A DNA stretch of 34,493 nucleotides, taken from positions 1 through 34,493 of the forward strand of contig QKAK01000212.1 in assembly GCA_003247225.1 (NCBI GenBank), written 5' to 3'. This stretch comes from Spirochaetota bacterium (GTDB lineage: Bacteria > Spirochaetota > Spirochaetia > Treponematales > UBA12059). Every line of letters starts with the position of its first letter. Positions within the stretch are counted from its first letter, which is position 1. Positions 9,215 through 16,533 of this stretch are shown one piece after another. Under the pieces are notes generated by a model, which was not told where the DNA came from, made no database searches, and was given only the letters and a program-made list of their open reading frames with translations. A program made the position numbers and the translations under genes.

Positions 9215-10576
9215 CTATCGCCCCGCCGCCTCGGGGCCCGTCCGCACCACGGCCTTCCGCTTCCAGCGGCCGCCCAGGTAGTACCAGGTCGAGAACGCCG
9301 CGCCCATCAGCCAGCCGGCCGGCACGCTCCACCAGATGCCGTCCGAGCCCATGCCGAGCGGGCCGGAGAATAGCACCGCGCAGGGGATACGCACTACCCA
9401 GAGCGCGAGCACCGTGTTGATCATCGGTATGAACGCGTCGCCGGCGCCGCGCATCACGCCGTTGTTGATGAACATCGTCGAGAACAGCAGGTAGGTCGCG
9501 CCGACTATGGCCAGGTAGCGGGCGCCTATGGCCATCACCTCGGCGTCTCGGGTGAACATGCCCATCAGGCCGCGCCCGAACAGGATGACCGCGACGCCCA
9601 CGGCCACGGAGATCGCGGCGCCGACCAGGATGGCCGACAGGTGGCCGCGCTTGACCCGGTCGGTCTTGCCGGCGCCCATGTTCTGGCCGGTGAAGGTGGA
9701 TACGGCCTGGCTCAGGTTCATCGCCGGCATCGACGCGAAGGTGTCCAGCCTGGAGGCCGCGGCGAAGGCGGCTATCGTCGCGGTGCCCTGGCCGTTGACC
9801 AGCCTGGTCAGCGCCATCATGCCGAGCGCCACCATCGTCTGCTGGATGCCGGTAGGCAGGCCGATGCGCATGCTGTGCTTGAATACGTCGCGGTCGAAGC
9901 GCAGGCCTCGCAGGTTCAGGCTGACCAGGGGATTCCTCTTGGCCACGTAGGCGAGGCCGCCTAGGAACGACGCGCCCTGCGAGATGATCGTCGCCCAGGC
10001 CACGCCGGCGACGCCCCAGCCGAAGGCCACCACGAACAGCAGGTCGAGCGCTATGTTGAGCAGGCTGGCGCCGACGAGCAGGTACAGCGGCGTCTTGGAG
10101 TCGCCGAGGCCTCGCAGGACCGCGGAGATGCCGTTGTAGCCGAAGGTGGCGAGCATGCCGCCGAAGATGATCCGGAGGTATGCCGCGGCCTCGTCGAATA
10201 CGTCGGCCGGCACCTTGAGGACGGTCAGGATGGCGTTCGTCGATAGCACGCCTATGATAGACATGGCCAGGCCCGACCAGAACATGATGATGTAGCCGGT
10301 GTCGACGGCGGCGCGGACCTTGGCGCGGTCCTTCGCGCCGAAGTACTGGGACACGAGGACCATCGTCCCCATCGTCAGCCCCATCACCAGCGATATCATC
10401 AGGAAGATCACCGGGAACGAGGTTCCGACCGCGGCGAGCGCGGTCGTACCGACGAAGTTGCCGACCACGATGCTGTCGACCATGTTATAGAACTGCTGGA
10501 AAACGTTGCCGATAAGCATCGGTAGGGCGAACGCGATGATGGTCCGCGTCTCGCCGCCCTGGGTCAGGTCTTTCAT
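9215..10576 (-). CDS. MATE family efflux transporter
   Basis: Trimmed to MKDLTQGGETRTIIAFALPMLIGNVFQQFYNMVDSIVVGNFVGTTALAAVGTSFPVIFL. Typical MATE/NorM N-half; SD GGCGAGG upstream. Confidence 0.92.
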   Translation of the reverse strand: MKDLTQGGETRTIIAFALPMLIGNVFQQFYNMVDSIVVGNFVGTTALAAVGTSFPVIFLMISLVMGLTMGTMVLVSQYFGAKDRAKVRAAVDTGYIIMFWSGLAMSIIGVLSTNAILTVLKVPADVFDEAAAYLRIIFGGMLATFGYNGISAVLRGLGDSKTPLYLLVGASLLNIALDLLFVVAFGWGVAGVAWATIISQGASFLGGLAYVAKRNPLVSLNLRGLRFDRDVFKHSMRIGLPTGIQQTMVALGMMALTRLVNGQGTATIAAFAAASRLDTFASMPAMNLSQAVSTFTGQNMGAGKTDRVKRGHLSAILVGAAISVAVGVAVILFGRGLMGMFTRDAEVMAIGARYLAIVGATYLLFSTMFINNGVMRGAGDAFIPMINTVLALWVVRIPCAVLFSGPLGMGSDGIWWSVPAGWLMGAAFSTWYYLGGRWKRKAVVRTGPEAAGR

Positions 10577-10602
10577 GTAGCCTCGCCGGTATAGGTGTAG
10601 CG

Positions 10603-10609
10603 TATAATA
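10603..10609. promoter_or_regulatory. TATAATA element readable as a -10 box on both strands, between MATE and the DapF-like gene
   Basis: TATAAT on + (10603-10608) and TATTAT on - (10609-10604), between divergent genes. No convincing -35 on either side. Confidence 0.4.
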
Positions 10610-10682
10610 GTAACGACGGCGCCCGCCGCGGGCAAGCCGACGGGCCTTGATCGCCTCGCCCGCGAGCGCTAGGGTAGTCGTC

Positions 10683-11510
10683 ATGAACATACCGTTCCTG
10701 AAGCTGCGCGTGGCCGACTGCGCGTGGATCGTGTTCGACAGGTCGACGACGACGGCCGCGCCGCCGTCGTCCGACGGCGAACGGCCATGGCCGGCGGTCG
10801 CCCGGGCCGTCTGCGATCGCCATCGCGGCGCGGCCGCCGTCGGCGTGGCCGTGATCGAGGTCGACGGCGGCCGGCTCGGCGTACGGACCTGGGACTCGGG
10901 CGGCGAGGAGCGCTCCCCGACGCCGGCGGCGCTGCTCTGCGCGTCGCGGCTGCTGTTCGACGCCGGCCGCGCCGACGCCGAGACCATAGGGCTGCTGACC
11001 CGCGACGGGGCCGCGGAGATACTCGTGCTCGACTCGAGGAGCTTCGGCCTGTCGGTCGGCCTGCCCGCCACCGACGACGGCTCGCCGCTGGACAGGCGCT
11101 ACGGCTCGGGCGGGCTGGGCCTGGCGGCCGCCCCGGGCGCCGGCGTGGCCATGTCGCTGCGGGTCGGCGGGGAGAGGGCGGACGTGGCGCTGTACGACGG
11201 CCCCCGGAGCGCGCGCGGCGACGCGCGGCGCGGCGGGGCTCGGCGCGCCCGCGGCGAGCCCGCCCGCGTCGACGCGATCGCCGTCGCCAGGCACGAGCTG
11301 CGGATCCGCCGCGGCTCGGCCGACCCTATCCTGGCCGCGGCCGCCTCGACGGCGGCCGCAGTGGTAGCCGACTACGCCGACCGGGAGACCGTCGTCGTAG
11401 TCGGCGGCGACCGTCTCGTCGTCCAGTGGCCCGAGGGCGGGCCCGTCTTCGTGGCGGCGGCGCCTGAATATTGCCTATCGGGGGAATTCTGGCTGCCCGA
11501 GGAGGCGTAG
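10683..11510 (+). CDS. Diaminopimelate epimerase-like (DapF-fold) protein lacking both catalytic cysteines; probable pseudoenzyme
   Basis: N-term 'FLKLRVADCAWIVFDR', 'VARAVCDRHRGAAAVGVAVIE', 'VRTWDSGGEERSPTPAALLCASRLL', C-term 'PILAAAASTAAAVVADY...VVVVGGDRLVVQWPEGGPVFVAAAPEYCLSGEFWLP' follows the DapF layout. Confidence 0.6.
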   Translation: MNIPFLKLRVADCAWIVFDRSTTTAAPPSSDGERPWPAVARAVCDRHRGAAAVGVAVIEVDGGRLGVRTWDSGGEERSPTPAALLCASRLLFDAGRADAETIGLLTRDGAAEILVLDSRSFGLSVGLPATDDGSPLDRRYGSGGLGLAAAPGAGVAMSLRVGGERADVALYDGPRSARGDARRGGARRARGEPARVDAIAVARHELRIRRGSADPILAAAASTAAAVVADYADRETVVVVGGDRLVVQWPEGGPVFVAAAPEYCLSGEFWLPEEA

Positions 11511-11515
11511 CCGGC

Positions 11516-12427
11516 TCAGGCGAAGTACGAGACGCGGTAGTCCCGCACGTAGGCGAAGCCCATGGCCAGGTAGAGCGAGCGGGCTACGGCGTTCGCCTTC
11601 TTCACGAACAGCGAGGCCGCGCGGCCTTCCGACAGGATGGAGGCTACTAGCGCCTCCATGACGAGCCTGCCCAGCCCGAGCCCGCGCTGCGCCGGCTCCA
11701 CGAAGACCCCGCCTATCTGGTCGGTCGCGATGCCCCGGGCGTTGGTCTGGGCTCGCGCTACCGGCCTGCCCCCGACGGTCGCGATATAGACGATCTGGCT
11801 CGACAGGCTCCGGGCCTGGGCGGCGCGGCAGGCCCCGGGATCGAAGGCGTGCAGCTCGGTCATCACCTCGGCCTTCTCGTAGGCGGCGGCTATCGGGTAG
11901 AGGGCGTCCAGGTCCTCCGGGCCGGCGCGCCTGACCTCGGCCAGGCCGGACGAGAAGCGCGCGTCGGGAGGCCGGCGGCCGGCGGCTAGCCGGGCGTCGG
12001 GCGGCAGCCGCATCGCGTCGTACTCGACCTCGAGCGCCGGCCTCCAGCCCAGGGCCGCCTCGAGGGCCGCCACGTGGTCGGACGCCCCGACGCAGGCCGA
12101 CGGGCGGTAGGCCCGTACCGCTCGCGAGCGGCCGAGCCCGCGGAGCGCCTCCGCCGCGTCGCTCCCGCCTGCTTCGAAGCGCCCTCCGAGCACCGGGAAG
12201 GCCGATCCTCCTGCCGGCAGCAGCACCGCCATCGACGGCCGTCCGCCCCGGCTAGGCTCGGGCAGTATGAAGAGGCCGCCCCGCTCGGTGCGGACGCGCG
12301 TCAGGTCGCCGGAGGCGGAGAAGGCCTTGTGCGAGAATCCCGTGGCGTAGCCCTCGCGCGGCTCGAGGAAGTCGCGGAGGGCGGGCGCGTCGCCGTCGGC
12401 GGCCCTCCGCCAGCCTTCGGGGCTCAG
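11516..12427 (-). CDS. GNAT-family N-acetyltransferase, apparently initiated at CTG (12427)
   Basis: C-terminal GNAT motif 'IGGVFVEPAQRGLGLGRLVMEALV...FVKKANAVARSLYLAMGFAYVRDYRVSYFA'. The open frame continues upstream of ATG 12232 through 'LSPEGWRRAADGDAPALRDFLEPREGYATGFSHKAFSASGDLTRVRTERGGLFILPEPSRGGRPS'. Confidence 0.75.
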   Translation of the reverse strand: MSPEGWRRAADGDAPALRDFLEPREGYATGFSHKAFSASGDLTRVRTERGGLFILPEPSRGGRPSMAVLLPAGGSAFPVLGGRFEAGGSDAAEALRGLGRSRAVRAYRPSACVGASDHVAALEAALGWRPALEVEYDAMRLPPDARLAAGRRPPDARFSSGLAEVRRAGPEDLDALYPIAAAYEKAEVMTELHAFDPGACRAAQARSLSSQIVYIATVGGRPVARAQTNARGIATDQIGGVFVEPAQRGLGLGRLVMEALVASILSEGRAASLFVKKANAVARSLYLAMGFAYVRDYRVSYFA

Positions 12428-14220
12428 GAGCCGGCCTCTATCGGCAGTCGCCCGATAGCCTCGACGTCGCCGGCCAGCACCGCGAAGGCCGCCTTGAACG
12501 ACTCGCGAGCGTAGGAGTAGACCGCGACGATCGTGGCGTCGTCCTTGAATTCCATCGCGTACGCCGGGTTGAGCGACGAGACGACGTAGAGCCGCTTGCC
12601 GGCCTTTCGGGCCGCCCGCGCGAACGCCGCGCCCTCGGGGTTTGCCACGCAGACGACGACCGCGTCGGCCGCGGGGAGCCGCGCCTTGAACGACGCCAGC
12701 TCCGCGGCCAGCTCGTCGGCGCTCGGCTGGTACGAGAACCTGTAGATCGTCGCCCGGGGCACTCTGGCCGCCGCCTCGGCCGCGAAATCGCCGAAGGGGC
12801 CGGCGACCAGCACCCGGCCCGTCTCCGGCAGGGGCAGCTCGGCGCGGCCGAGGACCGTCGCGCTGCGCACCGCCTGCTCGGCGAAGAACTCTCGCGACTC
12901 GTCGCTGCGCATCGCGGCTTCCGGGTCGGCGTCGGGCCTGACCCCGTCGCGGCCGAGCGGCAGTAGCCAGCGCAGCTTGGCGCGGAGCACGCGCCTAGCC
13001 GACTCGTCGACCCTCGACCTGAACGACGGGTCGCTCCGGTACAGCCTGGCCAGGCGCGCCCAGGCCGCGTCGTCGAGCGAGAGCGTCCGGCTGAACATGA
13101 GTATGTCGTTGCCGGCGCGGATCGCCAGCTCGCAGGTCTCCGATAGGCCGCCGGAGCTGGCCGCCCCGCTCATCATCAGGTCGTCGGTGATCACCAGGCC
13201 GTCGTAGCCCATCCTGTCGCGCAGCAGCTCCTGGATGAAGTGGCGGGACAGCGAGGCCGGCTCGTTCGATCCGGAGATCCTCGGGAAGGCCAGGTGCCCG
13301 CTCATCACGCCGGGCACGCCCTCGGCCGCCAGCATGCGGTACGGCACCAGCTCGCGGTTCCAGAGCGTCTCCTCGTCGATGTCGATGACCGGCAGGATGC
13401 CGTGGGAGTCGAGCTCGGTGTCGCCGTGGCCGGGATAGTGCTTGGCGGTCGCCAGCACCCCGGCGTCGGCCATGCCCCGCGCCCAGGCGGCGGCCAGGAT
13501 GCCGGTCTCGGTAGGGTCGGACGAGAAGGCGCGCGGGCCGATGATGGTCGATTCGGGGCGCGTGGCCAGGTCGACCGTCGGCGCGAAATTCATCGTGACG
13601 CCGAGCGCCGACAGCTCGACGCCTATGTAGTAGGCGCTGCGGTAGGCGTCGCTCGGCCAGCCCGAGGCGCCTATCGCCATGTTGCCCGGCGTCACGCTGG
13701 TCGAGCCGCGCACGTGCCTGATCCAGCCGCCCTCCTGGTCGGTGGCGACGAACGGCGGCACGTCGAGCGGGCCGTTCTCGGCGGCCTTCTGGATGTCCTC
13801 GATGGCGTCGGCGAGCTTGCCCGTGTCGTCGGCGTTCCAGCCGAAGATCTTGACGCCGCCGAGCCCTCGCCGGCGTATCCACGAGTACAGGAGCGGCGTC
13901 GGCTCCTCGCCGCCGTAGGACAGCATGAACAGCTGGCCGAGGCGCTCGTCCGGTCCCATCCGGGCCAGGAGCGCGTCCAGGGCCGCCTCCTCGTCGACGC
14001 CGGCGAGCGACCAGAACGACGACGCGTCGACCGGGACGGCCGGCTCCTCGGCCAGCAGCGCCTCGGCCGATACGGCGGCGCGCGCCGCCTCGGCGTCGAC
14101 CCGCTCGTTGCGGGTCAGCGAGTACGAGAAGGGGATGGCCGCGCCGACCGCCGCGACGACGGCCAGGGCCGCGATGCCGAGGCGCCAGGCTCTAGCGTAA
14201 CGGGTCGGTTCGGTGGCCAT
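12424..14220 (-). CDS. Glycoside hydrolase family 3, beta-N-acetylhexosaminidase (NagZ-like), membrane-anchored or exported
   Basis: 'FVATDQEGGWIRHVRG', 'NFAPTVDLA', catalytic loop 'AKHYPGHGDTELDSHGILPVID', 'GVMSGHLAFPRI', 'GLVITDDLMMSGA'. N-terminal TM helix. Confidence 0.92.
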   Translation of the reverse strand: MATEPTRYARAWRLGIAALAVVAAVGAAIPFSYSLTRNERVDAEAARAAVSAEALLAEEPAVPVDASSFWSLAGVDEEAALDALLARMGPDERLGQLFMLSYGGEEPTPLLYSWIRRRGLGGVKIFGWNADDTGKLADAIEDIQKAAENGPLDVPPFVATDQEGGWIRHVRGSTSVTPGNMAIGASGWPSDAYRSAYYIGVELSALGVTMNFAPTVDLATRPESTIIGPRAFSSDPTETGILAAAWARGMADAGVLATAKHYPGHGDTELDSHGILPVIDIDEETLWNRELVPYRMLAAEGVPGVMSGHLAFPRISGSNEPASLSRHFIQELLRDRMGYDGLVITDDLMMSGAASSGGLSETCELAIRAGNDILMFSRTLSLDDAAWARLARLYRSDPSFRSRVDESARRVLRAKLRWLLPLGRDGVRPDADPEAAMRSDESREFFAEQAVRSATVLGRAELPLPETGRVLVAGPFGDFAAEAAARVPRATIYRFSYQPSADELAAELASFKARLPAADAVVVCVANPEGAAFARAARKAGKRLYVVSSLNPAYAMEFKDDATIVAVYSYARESFKAAFAVLAGDVEAIGRLPIEAGS

Positions 14221-14231
14221 GCCGCTTCGGC

Positions 14232-15167
14232 CTACAGGTAGGCCTTGCCCTCCAGCTCGTCGATGTACTGGGCCGCGCAGTGGGCGGCTATAGCGCCGTC
14301 TGAGACGGCGGTGACGACCTGCCTGAACGGCGTCGCGCGGACGTCGCCGGCCGCGAAGAGGCCGGGCACGCTCGTCTCCATCCGGTCGTTCGTCACTATG
14401 GAGCCGCTATCGTCCTTGGCCACCTCGGGGGGCAGCGCGTCGACCTGCGGGATCGAGCCGACGAACACGAACACCGCCGAGGTCGGAACCTCCTCGACCT
14501 CGCCGGAACGCAGGTTCCTGAGCACGGCCGCCTCGACCGCCTTGGTCCCCTTGATCTCGTCGAGCACGGTCTCGAACCGGACCTCGATCTTCGGGTTCGA
14601 CAGGACCCGGGCCGCTACGGCTTTCTGGGCGCGGAAGCGGTCCTTGCGGTGGACCATCACGACCTTGTCCGCCAGCTTCGACAGGAACATCGCCTCGTCG
14701 CAGGCGGAGTCGCCGCCGCCGACCACGATCATGCGCTTGCCCCGGAAGAAGGGGCCGTCGCAGGTGGCGCAGTACGACACGCCCCGGCCGGCGAATTCCT
14801 CCTCGCCCTTGGCGCCGAGGTGGCGGTGCTTGGCGCCGGTCGCGATCACGACGGCCTTGGCCGCGATCGGGCCGTCGCCGGTCTCGACGACGAAGCGCTC
14901 GCCGTCCTTGCGCACCGAGGCGACGCTGGACGACATGACGGCCGCGCCGAAATCGACGGCCTGCGTCCGCATCGTCTCCGACCAGGTATAGCCGTCCACC
15001 GGCTCGGGTATGCCGGGGTAGTTCTCCAGCTTGTCTATGAGCAAGGCCTGCCCGCCGTGGGCCATCTCCTCGATGACGAGGGTCTTCAGGTTGGCCCGGG
15101 CGCCGTATTGCGCCGCTCCCAGCCCGGCGGCCCCGGCTCCAACTATGACAAGGTCGTACGATTCCAT
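14232..15167 (-). CDS. trxB: Thioredoxin-disulfide reductase
   Basis: 'VIVGAGAAGLGAAQYGARA', redox motif 'CATCDGPFFRGK', 'VVGGGDSACDEAMFL', 'GLFAAGDVR'. SD GGAGG upstream. Confidence 0.93.
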   Translation of the reverse strand: MESYDLVIVGAGAAGLGAAQYGARANLKTLVIEEMAHGGQALLIDKLENYPGIPEPVDGYTWSETMRTQAVDFGAAVMSSSVASVRKDGERFVVETGDGPIAAKAVVIATGAKHRHLGAKGEEEFAGRGVSYCATCDGPFFRGKRMIVVGGGDSACDEAMFLSKLADKVVMVHRKDRFRAQKAVAARVLSNPKIEVRFETVLDEIKGTKAVEAAVLRNLRSGEVEEVPTSAVFVFVGSIPQVDALPPEVAKDDSGSIVTNDRMETSVPGLFAAGDVRATPFRQVVTAVSDGAIAAHCAAQYIDELEGKAYL

Positions 15168-15210
15168 CGGCGTTACCTCCGCTCGCGTAGCACGTGATTT
15201 TGCGATGCTC

Positions 15211-15216
15211 TATAAT
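15211..15216 (+). promoter_or_regulatory. Putative -10 box (TATAAT) of the transglutaminase/TPR gene, 9 bp before its ATG
   Basis: Perfect TATAAT in a GC-rich background. It overlaps the trxB -10 on the opposite strand. Confidence 0.5.
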
Positions 15217-15240
15217 ACCGATACCATGGGTATTTGTCAC
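15212..15240 (-). promoter_or_regulatory. Putative sigma70-type promoter of trxB (GTGACA-17-TATTAT)
   Basis: Minus strand: GTGACA (15240-15235), 17-bp spacer, TATTAT (15217-15212). Confidence 0.6.
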
Positions 15241-16533
15241 TCTCGAGGATATGGATCGACGACGGGCCGGATCGCCTATGCCCTTCGCGGCTTCGGCGTC
15301 GCCGCGGCTCTCGCCCTGGCCGCCGCGGGCGCGCCTCCGATAGCCGCCGCCCCCGTCCTGCCGGCGCCGCGCGCCGAGGTCCTGGCGCTGGCCGCCGGAC
15401 CCGAGGCGCCGACGGCCGCCGAGCTGCTCGCCGCTGCCATCCTGTTCTCGGGCGCCGACGCCGCGCGCGCCGCGGCCGCCGAGGCCGTCGGGCTCGAGGC
15501 GATCGCGGAGGCCGAGGCCCTGGCCGCCTCGGCCTCCGGCGAGTACGGGCTCGGCGCGGCGCTGCTAGAGGCGATGCACGCGCGGCTGTCGGACTATCGG
15601 CTGACCGAGTCGCGCCTGGACCGCGCGCTCATAGAAGGGCGGTATAACTGCGTCGGCTCGTCGACGCTGTACGCGATACTCGCGAGCGCCGCGGGCCTGC
15701 GCGTCCGGGGCGTGCTGCTCGACGACCACGCCTACTGCTACCTCGAGACGGCCGGAGGCCGCGTCGACGTGGAGACCACCGCGGCCGGCGGCTACGACGC
15801 CCGCAAGGGCGATCCGCCGGCCGGCGCCGCCGACGTGTCGGCCAGGGGAGTCGTCGCCCTGGCCCTGCGCAACCGCGCGACGATGTACGAGCGCTCGGGG
15901 CTGTGGGACGCGGCGCTGGCGCTCGCGGTAGACGCGTACGCCTACGCGCCCGATCCGTCGTCGTTCTCTACGCTCGTCGGCAGGGTCAATAACGCGGCGG
16001 CCTACCGCATGAGGAAGGGCGCCTACGGCGAGGCCCTGGACCTGGCGGAGGCCGCCCGGGCCGCGTACGGCCCGGACCGGCGGCTGGACGATATCCGCCG
16101 CGCCGCCGCGCTGGCCGCGGCGACCGAGGCGCTGCGCGTCGCCGACGCCGACGAGGCGCTCGCCATAGCGGACAGGGCGGCCGCGGACGGCGTCGCCGAC
16201 GAGGCCTGGCTCGAGCGCGCGTACGCCTTCGCCTACGCGGGGCTCGCCGAGCGCCTGCGGGCCGCCGGGGACCACCTCGGGGCCTGGGCCCTGGCCTCCG
16301 AGGCGGCCGAGCGTTTCCCCGCCAACGAGGCCGTCGCCGCGCTGGAGCGGACCGCCAGGACCAACTGGGCGAGGTCGGAGCATAACCGCTTCGCGGCGCT
16401 ATATAACGCGGGAGCCTACGGCGAGGCCCTGGAGGCCGTGAGGGCGGCCCTCGCCCTGGCCCCGGGGGAGGCGACGCTGCTGGCCGACGAGAAGGCGGCC
16501 GTCCAGGCTATCGGTCCTGGGCCGCGTCCCTGA
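15226..16533 (+). CDS. Exported transglutaminase-like / SirB1-like protein with TPR-like repeats
   Basis: Signal-like N-terminus. Putative Cys-His-Asp core 'YNCVGSSTLYAILASAAGLRVRGVLLDDHAYCYLE...VDVETT'. C-terminal TPR-like 'MYERSGLWDAALALAVDAYAYAP', 'RKGAYGEALDLAEAARAAY'. Confidence 0.75.
   Translation: MGICHSRGYGSTTGRIAYALRGFGVAAALALAAAGAPPIAAAPVLPAPRAEVLALAAGPEAPTAAELLAAAILFSGADAARAAAAEAVGLEAIAEAEALAASASGEYGLGAALLEAMHARLSDYRLTESRLDRALIEGRYNCVGSSTLYAILASAAGLRVRGVLLDDHAYCYLETAGGRVDVETTAAGGYDARKGDPPAGAADVSARGVVALALRNRATMYERSGLWDAALALAVDAYAYAPDPSSFSTLVGRVNNAAAYRMRKGAYGEALDLAEAARAAYGPDRRLDDIRRAAALAAATEALRVADADEALAIADRAAADGVADEAWLERAYAFAYAGLAERLRAAGDHLGAWALASEAAERFPANEAVAALERTARTNWARSEHNRFAALYNAGAYGEALEAVRAALALAPGEATLLADEKAAVQAIGPGPRP

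Noticed and set aside
10577-11071. N-terminal extension of the MATE ORF
   Set aside because: Overlaps the DapF-like gene antisense; the MATE family start with SD is at 10576.
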